Assembly (NCBI GenBank): GCA_963973915.1
Contig: CAXBBM010000001.1
Span: 248,001 to 312,000, forward strand
Direction: 5' to 3'
DNA length: 64,000 bases
DNA from: Polycyclovorans sp002706265
GTDB taxonomy: Bacteria > Pseudomonadota > Gammaproteobacteria > Nevskiales > Nevskiaceae
Shown here: positions 8,368-16,753 of the stretch, in pieces
How positions within the stretch are numbered: the stretch's first letter is position 1
Layout: every line of letters starts with the position of its first letter
Made by a program: the position numbers and the translations under genes
Notes under the pieces: model-generated
The model's input: only the letters and a program-made list of their open reading frames with translations
Database searches by the model: none
Told to the model about the DNA's origin: nothing

Positions 8368-8964
8368 ATGAGCAATCAAGGCGTGGATGGCGGCCGTCGC
8401 CGCTTCCTGACCCAGGCCACTGCCGTGGTCGGCGGTGCAGGTGCCGTTGCGGCCGCTTGGCCCTTTCTGGCTTCTCTGAAGCCCAGCGAACGCGCCAAGG
8501 CGCTTGGTGCACCGGTGGTTCAGGACATCAGCGCGGTTGAGCCCGGCCAGCGGATCACCGTGGCGTGGCGCGGAAAACCGGTTTGGGTGGTGCGCCGCAC
8601 GCCCGAGATGCTGGAAAGTCTCGACCAGGTCACCGAGCAGCTGAGCGATCCCGATTCAGAGCAGCCTCAGCAGCCGAGCTACGCGCAAAACCACGCACGC
8701 GCGCTCAAGCCTGAAGTGCTGGTCATGGTCGGCTCCTGCACCCACCTGGGTTGCTCGCCGACGTTCCGCCCCGATCACCCGGCGCCGGAAATTCACAGCA
8801 ACTGGCAGGGTGGTTACTTCTGCCCCTGCCATGGCTCGATGTTCGACCACGCCGGTCGCGTCTACAAGGGCGTTCCCGCCCCGTTGAATCTGTTGGTTCC
8901 CCCGCACCGCTACGAGTCCGACACCATGGTTGTGATCGGCGAAGACCCGAAGGATGTTGGCTAA
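8368..8964 (+). CDS. petA: ubiquinol-cytochrome c reductase iron-sulfur (Rieske) subunit
   Basis: Rieske subunit of the cytochrome bc1 complex, passing electrons from ubiquinol to cytochrome c1 on the periplasmic side. The 198-residue product starts with a twin-arginine signal/anchor (GRRRFLTQATAVVGGAG), which fits export of a folded Fe-S protein. The cluster ligands are in CTHLGC and CPCHGS, and the cysteines in both boxes also form the disulfide. Length is typical. ATG at 8368 was chosen because it puts the twin arginines near residue 10; the frame is open further upstream. It is first in petABC, with TAATG overlap to petB. Confidence 0.96.
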   Translation: MSNQGVDGGRRRFLTQATAVVGGAGAVAAAWPFLASLKPSERAKALGAPVVQDISAVEPGQRITVAWRGKPVWVVRRTPEMLESLDQVTEQLSDPDSEQPQQPSYAQNHARALKPEVLVMVGSCTHLGCSPTFRPDHPAPEIHSNWQGGYFCPCHGSMFDHAGRVYKGVPAPLNLLVPPHRYESDTMVVIGEDPKDVG

Positions 8965-10202
8965 TGGCGATCGTTCCGAATCCTCACAAGACCACTGGCG
9001 TCCTCGGCTGGATCGATGACCGCTTCCCGCTGACCAAGATGTGGAAAGACCACATCAGCGAGTATTACGCGCCAAAGAATTTCAACTTCTGGTACTTCTT
9101 TGGCTCGCTGGCGATGGTGGTGCTGGTCAACCAGCTGCTGACCGGCATTTTCCTGACCATGCATTACAAGCCCTCGGCCGAACTGGCCTTTGGCAGCATC
9201 GAATACATCATGCGCGATGTGCCGTTCGGCAACATCATTCGCTACCTGCACTCCACTGGCGCATCGGCTTTCTTCCTGGTCGTGTTTTTGCACATGTACC
9301 GGGCGCTGATGTACGGCTCTTACAAGAAGCCCCGTGAGTTGATCTGGATTTTCGGCTGCCTGATTTTCCTGGTGCTGATGGCCGAAGCCTTCGCGGGCTA
9401 CGTGCTGCCCTGGGGCCAGATGAGCTACTGGGGGGCGCAGGTGATCATCTCGCTGTTCGGGGCCATTCCAGTGATCGGCAACGACATCGTGATCTGGATT
9501 CAGGGGGACTACATCCCCTCCGATGCCACGCTGAACCGCCTGTTCTCGCTGCATGTCATCGCCCTGCCCTTCGTCTTGGTCGGGCTGGTGGTCGCCCACC
9601 TGATGGCGCTGCATGAAGTGGGGTCCAACAACCCCGACGGCATCGAGATCAAGAAGCACAAGGACGCCAGCGGCAAGCCGCTGGACGGCATCGCCTTCCA
9701 CCCGTATTACACGGTGAAGGATCTGTTTGGCGTGGGCGGCTTCCTGATCATCTTCCTTGGCATCGTGTTCTTTGTGCCGGATGGTGGCGGTTACTTCCTC
9801 GAGCGCCCGAACTTCATACAGGCCGATCCGCTGGTGACCCCCGAGCACATCACGCCGGCATGGTATTTCGGGGCCTTCTACGCGATGTTGCGTGCGGTGC
9901 CCAGCAAGGCCATGGGTGTCATCACCATGGGCGCTGCGGTGTTGATTCTGTTCGCCGTGCCGTGGCTCGACCGTTCGAAAGTGCGTTCGATCCGCTACAA
10001 GGGCTGGCTGTCGAAGATTGCCCTGGCGGTCTTCAGTGTGGCGTTCGTGCTGTTGAGCTACTACGGCCTGCAGCCGCCCTCGGAGATTGGCACCTTCATT
10101 TCACGTCTGGGCACGGTGATCTACTTCGCGTTCTTCCTGCTCATGCCGTTCTACACCTCCATTGAAAAAACCAAGCCCGAACCAGAACGGGTGACGGGGT
10201 AA
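8964..10202 (+). CDS. petB: cytochrome b of the bc1 complex
   Basis: Integral membrane subunit with two b hemes and the quinol oxidation and reduction sites. The 412-residue product has eight expected helices. Heme-ligating His residues occur in RYLHSTGAS, FLHMYRALMYGSYK and the LFSLHVIALPF / VAHLMALHEVG helix. The Qo-site PEWY motif of the family appears as PAWYFGAFYAMLR. ATG at 8964 overlaps the petA stop (TAATG); the open frame upstream of it is the petA sequence in another phase. Two bases separate it from petC. Confidence 0.96.
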   Translation: MAIVPNPHKTTGVLGWIDDRFPLTKMWKDHISEYYAPKNFNFWYFFGSLAMVVLVNQLLTGIFLTMHYKPSAELAFGSIEYIMRDVPFGNIIRYLHSTGASAFFLVVFLHMYRALMYGSYKKPRELIWIFGCLIFLVLMAEAFAGYVLPWGQMSYWGAQVIISLFGAIPVIGNDIVIWIQGDYIPSDATLNRLFSLHVIALPFVLVGLVVAHLMALHEVGSNNPDGIEIKKHKDASGKPLDGIAFHPYYTVKDLFGVGGFLIIFLGIVFFVPDGGGYFLERPNFIQADPLVTPEHITPAWYFGAFYAMLRAVPSKAMGVITMGAAVLILFAVPWLDRSKVRSIRYKGWLSKIALAVFSVAFVLLSYYGLQPPSEIGTFISRLGTVIYFAFFLLMPFYTSIEKTKPEPERVTG

Positions 10203-10204
10203 AC

Positions 10205-10990
10205 ATGAAAAGTCTGTTCTTGACTGCGGGGGCGCTCGCCCTGGGCCTGATGGCCAGCTTCGGTGCCGCCGCCGCAGGCGGTGGCCACGTGCCGTTCAGC
10301 TACGCGCCCGATCCCGCTAATACGGCATCGCTGCAGCGTGGCGCACGTAACTTCACCGCCTACTGCGCCGCGTGCCACTCGATGAGCCTGCTGCGCTATA
10401 GCCGGATCGGCGAAGACCTCGACATTCCGGAAGAAATGCTCAAGGCCAATCTGATGTTCAACACCGATTCGACCGGCGACACGATGCACGCCGCCTCTGC
10501 ACCGGGTGCTGCCAACTGGTTCGGACAAAAGCCGCCCGATCTGTCGCTGACGGCACGCGCCCGCACCCCGTCGTGGGTATACAGCTACCTGATGAGCTTT
10601 TACGTGGACGATTCACGCCCGCTGGGTGCCAACAACACCGTGCTGGCCGGTGCCTCGATGCCGCACGTACTGTGGGAACTGCAAGGCTGGCAGGTCAAGC
10701 CCGAAAAGGCCGAAGGTGACGACGCGGCGCATGAAGATGATCACGGTGGCGGTCATGGCAGCGGCCATGGCGACGCCTCCCCCAACGGTCTTGAACTGGC
10801 CACCGAAGGCCAGCTCACGCCGAAGGAGTTCCAGGCCTTCGTCGGCGACATCGTCAACTTCATGGCGTATGCCGCAGAGCCCGGTCGCGTGGAGCGTCAA
10901 CAGCTGGGCGTGAAGGTCATGCTGTTCCTGCTGGTGTTCACCTTCCTCGCTTACCTTCTGAAGAAAGAGTACTGGCGCGACGTTCATTGA
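10205..10990 (+). CDS. petC: cytochrome c1 of the bc1 complex
   Basis: Heme c subunit that takes electrons from the Rieske protein and passes them to soluble cytochrome c. The 261-residue product has a Sec signal ending AAAAGGGH, a heme site C54-A-A-C57-H58, a likely axial Met152 in GASMPHVL, and a C-terminal anchor (MLFLLVFTFLAYLLKKEYW). Unusual is a His/Gly/Asp-rich stretch around residues 176-190 with four His. It is last of petABC and is followed by a strong hairpin terminator. Confidence 0.95.
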   Translation: MKSLFLTAGALALGLMASFGAAAAGGGHVPFSYAPDPANTASLQRGARNFTAYCAACHSMSLLRYSRIGEDLDIPEEMLKANLMFNTDSTGDTMHAASAPGAANWFGQKPPDLSLTARARTPSWVYSYLMSFYVDDSRPLGANNTVLAGASMPHVLWELQGWQVKPEKAEGDDAAHEDDHGGGHGSGHGDASPNGLELATEGQLTPKEFQAFVGDIVNFMAYAAEPGRVERQQLGVKVMLFLLVFTFLAYLLKKEYWRDVH

Positions 10991-11032
10991 TCGTGCGGCC
11001 ACTTCACCCGCACGGCATCGCTGCCCGCATCC

Positions 11033-11066
11033 AACCGCTCATGGCCCGACCATGAGCGGTTTTTCT
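11033..11066 (+). terminator. terminator hairpin after petC that overlaps the sspA start region
   Basis: A perfect 11-base stem (AACCGCTCATG with CATGAGCGGTT) around a GCCCGAC loop, followed by TTTTCT. It sits 42 bases after petC. Its 3' arm contains GAGCGG, which is also the only Shine-Dalgarno-like sequence ahead of the sspA ATG at 11067, so termination and sspA translation share the same bases. Confidence 0.85.
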
Positions 11067-11663
11067 ATGGGCGTCACCCCCAAGCGGCGTGCCCGGCATG
11101 CACCGTTCCGGCCGTTGCGACTGTTCGGTCAGGCGGCTGATCCCGCCACCCGATGGGTGCGGATCGTGCTGGCCGAGAAGCTGCAGCACGATGCCCATTT
11201 CGAGCCCGTCGACCCGCGCAGCCCCCCCGACGACCTGATGGCGCTCAATCCCGGCCTGCGCCTGCCGATGCTGCTCGACCGGGAGGTGGCGGTGGTTGAG
11301 GCCGGCATCATCGTCGAGTACCTCAACGAGCGTTTCCCCCACCCGCCGCTCATGCCCTCGGACCCCGCAGGCCGGGCGAGGATCCGCCTGCTGCTGTCAC
11401 AACTGTGGCAGGCACAGGCGCAAAAGGCGGCAACCGGCAAGATGGATGCCTGTCGCGACATGCTGCTGACTCTGGCGCCACTGATGAGCGCCAAGGGCCT
11501 GGCCATTGCGCCGGGGCTGCACCTGGGCGACACCGCCCTGGCGGCACTGCTTCCCGGTTGGCTGAAAACTGACCTCACCCTGCCGCCCTCATTGGCAGAG
11601 CGCGTCGAAGCCTGCTACTCGGCGCTCATGCGGCGGGCTGCAGTACACTCCGTTCCATCATGA
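11067..11663 (+). CDS. sspA: stringent starvation protein A (GST-fold transcription regulator)
   Basis: SspA binds RNA polymerase and has a glutathione-S-transferase fold without the usual enzyme activity. The 198-residue product shows the N-terminal thioredoxin-like part (RLFGQAADPATRWVRIVLAEK), the cis-Pro region (PGLRLPMLLD), VEAGIIVEYLNERFPHPP, and an alpha-helical C-terminal domain. ATG at 11067 gives the start MGVT, as in Pseudomonas SspA; another in-frame ATG at 11052 lies inside the terminator stem. It overlaps sspB by ATGA. The position right after petABC is conserved in gamma- and betaproteobacteria. Confidence 0.9.
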   Translation: MGVTPKRRARHAPFRPLRLFGQAADPATRWVRIVLAEKLQHDAHFEPVDPRSPPDDLMALNPGLRLPMLLDREVAVVEAGIIVEYLNERFPHPPLMPSDPAGRARIRLLLSQLWQAQAQKAATGKMDACRDMLLTLAPLMSAKGLAIAPGLHLGDTALAALLPGWLKTDLTLPPSLAERVEACYSALMRRAAVHSVPS

Positions 11664-12103
11664 AAGCCCGCAGCCGCCGCCCATATCTTGTCCGCGCGAT
11701 CTACGACTGGACTCTCGAACACGGTTTCACCGCACACCTGCTGGTTGCCGCCGACTTCCCCGGCGTCAAGGTGCCGCTGAGCTATGTAAAGGACGGGCGC
11801 ATCACGCTCAACATCAGCCCCACGGCGGTGTCCAACCTCAATCTGCTGGCCGACATGGTGTGGTTCACCGCACGATTCGGCGGCCGCTCGCAAGAAGTGC
11901 TGGTGCCTTATGGCGCCGTGCTGGCCATCTTCGCGCGGGAGAATGGCGAAGGCGTGGTCTTCGGTGAAGTGGAACATGCCGACCCTGCCGACCCCACGGT
12001 TCCGCCTTCCGGCGATGGCCCCAAGCCCACCTCTCCGCCCCCGCCCCCGTCGGGCAAAGACGATGGCAAGCCCAAACGTTCGCATCTGCGGGTCATCAAG
12101 TAG
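11660..12103 (+). CDS. sspB: ClpXP specificity-enhancing factor SspB
   Basis: Adaptor that hands ssrA-tagged proteins to ClpXP. The 147-residue product has the SspB core (RPYLVRAIYDWTLEHGFTAHLLV, then VPLSYVKDGRITLNISPTAV and FTARFGG), a Pro/Gly/Asp-rich flexible linker of about 40 residues, and a C-terminal tail RSHLRVIK that resembles the ClpX-binding tail of E. coli SspB. It overlaps sspA by four bases (ATGA), so the two are translationally coupled. Confidence 0.94.
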   Translation: MKARSRRPYLVRAIYDWTLEHGFTAHLLVAADFPGVKVPLSYVKDGRITLNISPTAVSNLNLLADMVWFTARFGGRSQEVLVPYGAVLAIFARENGEGVVFGEVEHADPADPTVPPSGDGPKPTSPPPPPSGKDDGKPKRSHLRVIK

Positions 12104-12157
12104 CGGCACGCCCTTCCGGCAGGTCTTGGGTTCATCCACTCCACAAGGGACGACACC

Positions 12158-12385
12158 ATGCGATTCATCTACCTGATCCTGGTCATCCTGATTTCAGCGG
12201 TCGTTTTCATTTTCACCTTCCAGAACCTGAGCACGGTCACCGTCTCGTTTCTGCACTGGCAACTGCACACGCCCGTGTCCATCGCGGTGGTGGTGGTGTA
12301 CTTCCTCGGCATGCTGACCGGCGGCTCGCTGGTGTCGCTGATCAAGTCGTGGATTCGCGGCTCGACCAAGCGCCCCACCCCGTAG
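12158..12385 (+). CDS. LapA-domain small membrane protein (DUF1049 type)
   Basis: A 75-residue inner-membrane protein with two hydrophobic segments: one at the N-terminus (YLILVILISAVVFIFTFQN) and a second at about 42-62 (SIAVVVVYFLGMLTGGSLV). The FxFQN...VxVSFLHW pattern between them is typical of the LapA domain found in lipopolysaccharide assembly protein A. E. coli LapA sits next to LapB and regulates LpxC turnover; no lapB is seen here, so the exact role stays open. Confidence 0.8.
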   Translation: MRFIYLILVILISAVVFIFTFQNLSTVTVSFLHWQLHTPVSIAVVVVYFLGMLTGGSLVSLIKSWIRGSTKRPTP

Positions 12386-12701
12386 GCGGCGTCTCTTAGC
12401 GCAACGAAGTCGCCTTTCAGACCTCGATCGCCCCAGTAGCAAGCCTCCTTGAGTGTCAGGGGCGCGTCGATCTGCCGGGCAGGTCGCGAATGGACCGCGC
12501 CGGTATTCTGGACGTGGCCAAACACGACACACAGGCCGCCACGCCATGGCCGGGCACCCGCTTGACGAATTCGGCGCCCGATCCGGCGCCGTCAAGTGCC
12601 TCATAACTTTTGGCTTTAACCATATTGATTGGGCGCCCAAAGAGGGCAATGAGCGCTGGTGGCGGTGGCTTTCGATTACGCTCGCGCCTCCGGTCTACCG
12701 C
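12386..12701. other. 316-base intergenic region with a GC-rich inverted repeat
   Basis: No gene of its own. The downstream SLC13-type frame is open through part of it, but without transporter-like sequence. At 12561-12596 there is an imperfect stem: CTTGA and CGGCGCC on the left pair with GGCGCCG and TCAAG on the right, with a six-base bulge. No T-run follows, so it is not an obvious terminator. An AT-richer stretch (about 12602-12630) may hold the promoter of the transporter gene. Confidence 0.4.
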
Positions 12702-14468
12702 ATGCCCACGATGACTTTGACGTCTTTTGCCGTGCCCATCACTGCCGTGGTGATGCTGCTGTTGTTGTTGGCCCTGTTTCGCAGCCGCATCGCGCCCGAC
12801 GCCTTGTTCATCGGGGCCGTGGGCACGCTGATGGTGACCGGGGTGCTGACGCCCCGCGAAGCCTTTGGTGGCTTCGCCAACGAGGGCGTGCTGACGGTGG
12901 CGGTGCTCTACATCGTGGCCGCTGCCATCAAGGAAACCGGTGGCGTGCAGTGGATCGTGCAGAACATTCTCGGCAAGCCGGGCGGCGTCTGGCAGGCGCA
13001 ATTGCGCCTGATGTTGCCGGTCACTCTGTTCAGCGCTTTTCTCAACAACACGCCAGTGGTCGCCATGCTGGTGCCGGCGGTGTCGGAATGGTCGCGCAGA
13101 CATGGGCTGCCGGTGTCAAAACTGTTCATTCCGCTGAGTTATGCCGCCATCCTGGGCGGCACCTGCACGCTGATCGGCACCAGCACCAACCTGGTGGTCA
13201 ACGGCATGTTGATCGAGGCCACGGGCAGCGGCTTTGGCCTGTTCGGCTTCGCGGCCATTGGCCTGCCGGTGGCGATCGTGGGCATTGCCACCATCGTGAT
13301 CGCGACGCGCTTCCTGCTCCCCGACCGCAAGCCGCTGACCGAGCAGGTCGAGAACATGCGCGAGTACGTGGTGGAGATGCTGGTGGACCCCACGGGGCCC
13401 ATGCCCGGCAAGACCATCGAGCAGGCGGGTCTTCGTCATCTGCCAGGCTGCTATCTGATTGAAATTGCCCGTGGCGATGAGTTGCTGTCGGGCGTCGGCC
13501 CCACCCAGAAGCTGCTGGCCGATGACCGACTGATGTTCGTCGGCTCGGTCGATTCCGTGGTGGACCTGCAAAAGATTCGCGGGCTGATTCCGGCCACCAA
13601 TCAGGTGTTCAAGCTGTCCGGTCACCGCTCGCAGCGTGAGCTGGTCGAAGCCGTGGTGTCGGATGCCTCACCGCTCAATGGCATCACCATCAAGGAAGGC
13701 GAGTTCCGCACCCGCTACGGTGCCGTGGTGCTGGCCGTCTCGCGCCTGGGTGAGCGGGTGCCCGGCAAGCTGGGGGCGATCAGACTGCGGCCCGGCGACA
13801 CCCTGTTGATCGAAGCCGGCGAGGGCTTCCTCACCGCGCAACGGCATTCGCGGGACTTCTACCTGGTACGCGCCATCGACAACGGCGCGCTGCCGCGCCA
13901 TGACAAGGCCCCGCTGGCCCTGGGCATCATGGGCGCCATGATCGCGCTGGCCGGCTTTGGCGTCTTGCCGATGCTGCACGCCGCGCTGGCGGCGGCAGGC
14001 GCCCTGATCGTGACCGGCTGTCTGCGCCTGCACGCGGCGCGGTCCAGCGTCGACATGGGGGTGATCGTGGTCATTGCCGCCGCCTTCGGCCTGAGTGCGG
14101 CCCTCGACAAGACCGGCCTGGCGGCACTGCTGGCCGACAGCCTGCTCGACATCGCCGGCGACGGTCGCGTCGCCATCCTCATGGCGCTGTTCGCCGCCAC
14201 CGCGCTGCTCAGCAGCCTGATGACCAACAACGCGGCCGCCGCGCTGGTGTTCCCCACCGCGATGAGCATGGCGGCGCAGACCAGCGTTGAACCGACTGCG
14301 GCGGCGCTGGCCGTGATCTTCGGCGCATCGGCCTGCTACATCACGCCGATCGGCTATCAGACCAATCTGATGGTCATGGGCCCGGGGGGCTATCGCTTCG
14401 GCGATTTCGTCGGCATCGGCACGGTGCTGACCTTGGTCACCGGCGTGGTGTTCGCCCTGTTGGTCTGA
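12702..14468 (+). CDS. SLC13/DASS-type anion transporter with two RCK_C domains
   Basis: Predicted sodium-coupled carboxylate or sulfate transporter of the SLC13 (citrate/sodium-sulfate) family. The 588-residue product has two membrane halves carrying the family turns: CTLIGTSTNLVVNG in the first and ITPIGYQTNLMVMGPGG in the second. Between them, roughly residues 220-380, lie two TrkA-C-like (RCK_C) domains (PGKTIEQAGLRHLPGCYLIEI and LNGITIKEGEFRTRYGAVVLA), each ending in a GD-x-L strand. ATG at 12702 was chosen because the first helix begins about ten residues later. The substrate (sulfate, citrate, dicarboxylate) cannot be told. Confidence 0.87.
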   Translation: MPTMTLTSFAVPITAVVMLLLLLALFRSRIAPDALFIGAVGTLMVTGVLTPREAFGGFANEGVLTVAVLYIVAAAIKETGGVQWIVQNILGKPGGVWQAQLRLMLPVTLFSAFLNNTPVVAMLVPAVSEWSRRHGLPVSKLFIPLSYAAILGGTCTLIGTSTNLVVNGMLIEATGSGFGLFGFAAIGLPVAIVGIATIVIATRFLLPDRKPLTEQVENMREYVVEMLVDPTGPMPGKTIEQAGLRHLPGCYLIEIARGDELLSGVGPTQKLLADDRLMFVGSVDSVVDLQKIRGLIPATNQVFKLSGHRSQRELVEAVVSDASPLNGITIKEGEFRTRYGAVVLAVSRLGERVPGKLGAIRLRPGDTLLIEAGEGFLTAQRHSRDFYLVRAIDNGALPRHDKAPLALGIMGAMIALAGFGVLPMLHAALAAAGALIVTGCLRLHAARSSVDMGVIVVIAAAFGLSAALDKTGLAALLADSLLDIAGDGRVAILMALFAATALLSSLMTNNAAAALVFPTAMSMAAQTSVEPTAAALAVIFGASACYITPIGYQTNLMVMGPGGYRFGDFVGIGTVLTLVTGVVFALLV

Positions 14469-14567
14469 ACGCGGCGCACGGCAGCGCGCGGCGGCCGCCG
14501 GGCAAGCTGTGCCGCATGCGTCAGGCTGCGGGCGTGTCGGGCCGGCGGCACCCGGTCCCCGCCCCGC

Positions 14568-16094
14568 TCACCAAAACGCCAGGACCATGACCACCACCGC
14601 GGCAACCAGGCCCCAGGCCATGCGCTTCAGGGCCGGTGCCTGTGGCGGGGTGAGGTCGTCGGCCAGCGCCAGGGTGTCGACCCCGCGCAGAAGCTGCAGG
14701 CCCACGGCCAGCGCTGCGGTGAGCAGACACAGGGCCCCGGCCACGATGGTGAAATGCACCGCGTGCCAGCCCCACTGCGCGGCGGCGAACAACGCTGCGC
14801 TGATGACATGGCCCAGCACGACTGCGCGGAAGGCCGCCACGCTGCCCAGCTGCGGCCAGAAGCGCCCCAGCAGGAAGACCGCGACCAGCGGCGGCGTGAC
14901 ATAGGCAAAGCCCTGCTGCAGGTAATTGAACAGTCCCGGAAAGCGATCGATCATCGGCGCCCAGAGCGCGGCGAACAGCATCAGCCCCAGGGTGATCCAG
15001 CGCCCCAGGGCCGCCTGCGCCCGGGCAGACATGTCCGGCCGTCGAGGGCGCACGAAATCGACGGTGATCAGGGTCGATGCCGAATTCAGTGCCGAGTCCA
15101 CGCTGGACATGATCGCCGCCATCAGCCCTGACAGGATCAGTCCCGCCAGCCCCACCGGCGCCAGCTCGCGCACCAGCATGGGGAAGACCTGGTCGCCACG
15201 CTCCAGGTCGACGAACAGGCTCGCCGCGAGCGCGCCGGGCAGCACCATCAAGAACAACGGCAGCAGTTTGAGCGCGGCCGCCAGCAGCGCGCCCCTGGTG
15301 GCCTGTTCGATATTGCGCGCGCCAAGAATCCGCTGCGCCACGTACTGGTTCATCGTCCAGTAGTAGAAACCCAGCACCGGCACACCGATCAGCAGCCCCA
15401 GCCACGGCATGGCGGGATCATCCAGCGGCTGCACCAGTGACAGATGATCGGCGCCGACGCTGTCGCGAATCTGCGTCCACGAAAAATCGAAGCGCGAAAG
15501 CACGATGCCGCAGAGCACCGCCGAGCCCACCAGCAGCACGACCGTCTGCAGCACGTCGGTGTAGACCACCGCCCGCAGGCCGCCGGCAATGGTGTACACG
15601 CCGGCGAACAGGGCCATGGCCGCACAGGTCCAGCCCAGGGTGAGGCCGGGCATGAAGGTCATCAGCACCACCGCGCCGGCGTAAAGGCTGCCCGCCGTGT
15701 CGAGCACGATCGACAACACGATGCTCACCGCCGACAGGTAGCGGCGCAGCCGGCCGTCGAAGCGCTGCTCCAGCCACTCCGGTACGGTGGTGACCCCGGC
15801 GCGCAGCAATCTCGGCACGATGAAAAAGGCGCTGAACACCAGCACCAGGGCGGCCATCCACTCGTAATTGGCCACCGAGATGCCGCTTTCCCAGGCGGCG
15901 CCGGGCAGGCCGATCAAGGTGGTGGACGAAATGTTGGAGGCGAACAGCGACAGACCCACCACGCCCCAGCCCAGCGAGCGCCCGGCCAGGAACAAGTCGT
16001 CGGCCGTCGGCGCGCGCCGGCTGACCCGCCAGCCGATCACGGTCACCAGCAGCACGTAAACCGCCATCACGGCGTAGTCGGCACCTTGTAGCAT
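14568..16094 (-). CDS. sodium:solute symporter (SSS family, SGLT-like)
   Basis: A 508-residue transporter of the SSS family with about 13-14 helices. The N-terminal ADDLFLAGRSLGWGVVGLSLFASNISSTTLIGLPGAAW matches the conserved helix 1 region; AGGLRAVVYTDVLQTVVLL and GLILSGLMAAIMSSVDSALNSASTL, which hold sodium-site residues in the family, are also clear. Length and the helix-rich C-terminus fit sugar or myo-inositol-type members, but the substrate is not readable. It faces the SLC13-type gene tail to tail with about 100 bases between. Confidence 0.9.
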   Translation of the reverse strand: MLQGADYAVMAVYVLLVTVIGWRVSRRAPTADDLFLAGRSLGWGVVGLSLFASNISSTTLIGLPGAAWESGISVANYEWMAALVLVFSAFFIVPRLLRAGVTTVPEWLEQRFDGRLRRYLSAVSIVLSIVLDTAGSLYAGAVVLMTFMPGLTLGWTCAAMALFAGVYTIAGGLRAVVYTDVLQTVVLLVGSAVLCGIVLSRFDFSWTQIRDSVGADHLSLVQPLDDPAMPWLGLLIGVPVLGFYYWTMNQYVAQRILGARNIEQATRGALLAAALKLLPLFLMVLPGALAASLFVDLERGDQVFPMLVRELAPVGLAGLILSGLMAAIMSSVDSALNSASTLITVDFVRPRRPDMSARAQAALGRWITLGLMLFAALWAPMIDRFPGLFNYLQQGFAYVTPPLVAVFLLGRFWPQLGSVAAFRAVVLGHVISAALFAAAQWGWHAVHFTIVAGALCLLTAALAVGLQLLRGVDTLALADDLTPPQAPALKRMAWGLVAAVVVMVLAFW

Positions 16095-16178
16095 TGCGCT
16101 GCCTTTGCTCGGATAAGCCCACGACCCTAACCAGTCGCCGCAACTCGATCAAACCCTGCCCCGCCAGAGCGTCTGCCC

Positions 16179-16601
16179 ATGTCCCGTTTTGATCATGTGC
16201 CTGCCCGAACCGTCCGCTTCTGGGCCTCGTTGGACACGGCCGCCGGCGGACTGATCGCCACCCCCTGGGGGGCGGAGCTGTTCGTGCGGTTCCTCTACTG
16301 GGGCAATGGCCTGCTCGGCGGCACCGCCGAGGCGCCGACCTTTGCGCCGGTACAGCTGCTGTTTGTCTGCCTCATGGGCGCGCTGGTGTCGGTGTGGGTG
16401 GTGGCGCGCTGGCTGCACCCCACCGGCCTGATGAGCGTGATCGACGCCTGGGGCCGCAGCTACATTGCCCTGCTGCTGGGCTGGTTCATCGTGGTCCAGA
16501 ACGCACCCGCCATTCTGTGGCTGTTTGTCTTCACCGAGGGCATCGGCGGGGTGGCGCAGTTGCGGGCGGCCTACTGCCCGCCGCGCAGGTCGGCGGCATG
16601 A
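16179..16601 (+). CDS. small integral membrane protein of unknown function
   Basis: A 140-residue protein with about three to four hydrophobic segments (around 15-35, 58-78, 98-118), starting MSRFDHVPARTVRFWASLDTAAGGLIATPWGA. No known family recognised. It is divergent from the SSS transporter and its stop codon overlaps the start of a 51-residue frame (ATGA). Confidence 0.6.
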   Translation: MSRFDHVPARTVRFWASLDTAAGGLIATPWGAELFVRFLYWGNGLLGGTAEAPTFAPVQLLFVCLMGALVSVWVVARWLHPTGLMSVIDAWGRSYIALLLGWFIVVQNAPAILWLFVFTEGIGGVAQLRAAYCPPRRSAA

Positions 16602-16753
16602 GCGCCGAACAGAATCCGGGCAGCTCGCCACCCTGCTACGCCGAAAGCTTCGGCGATTATTGCTGGGCGCGTCCGCCCAAACCGCAGGCCGTGAGGCCAC
16701 GGCGGCGAGGGATGCGGCTAGGCTGCCGACGACTTCGGCGCGCCCGCCGCTGA
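16598..16753 (+). CDS. possible 51-residue Cys-containing small protein
   Basis: Starts with an ATG that overlaps the upstream stop (ATGA), a sign of coupling. The N-terminal half (NPGSSPPCYAESFGDYCW) looks protein-like, with Pro-Pro-Cys and a second Cys ten residues later; the C-terminal half is very Arg-rich and overlaps the end of tgt on the other strand by 36 bases. It may be a real small protein whose tail has drifted, or chance. Confidence 0.35.
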   Translation: MSAEQNPGSSPPCYAESFGDYCWARPPKPQAVRPRRRGMRLGCRRLRRARR

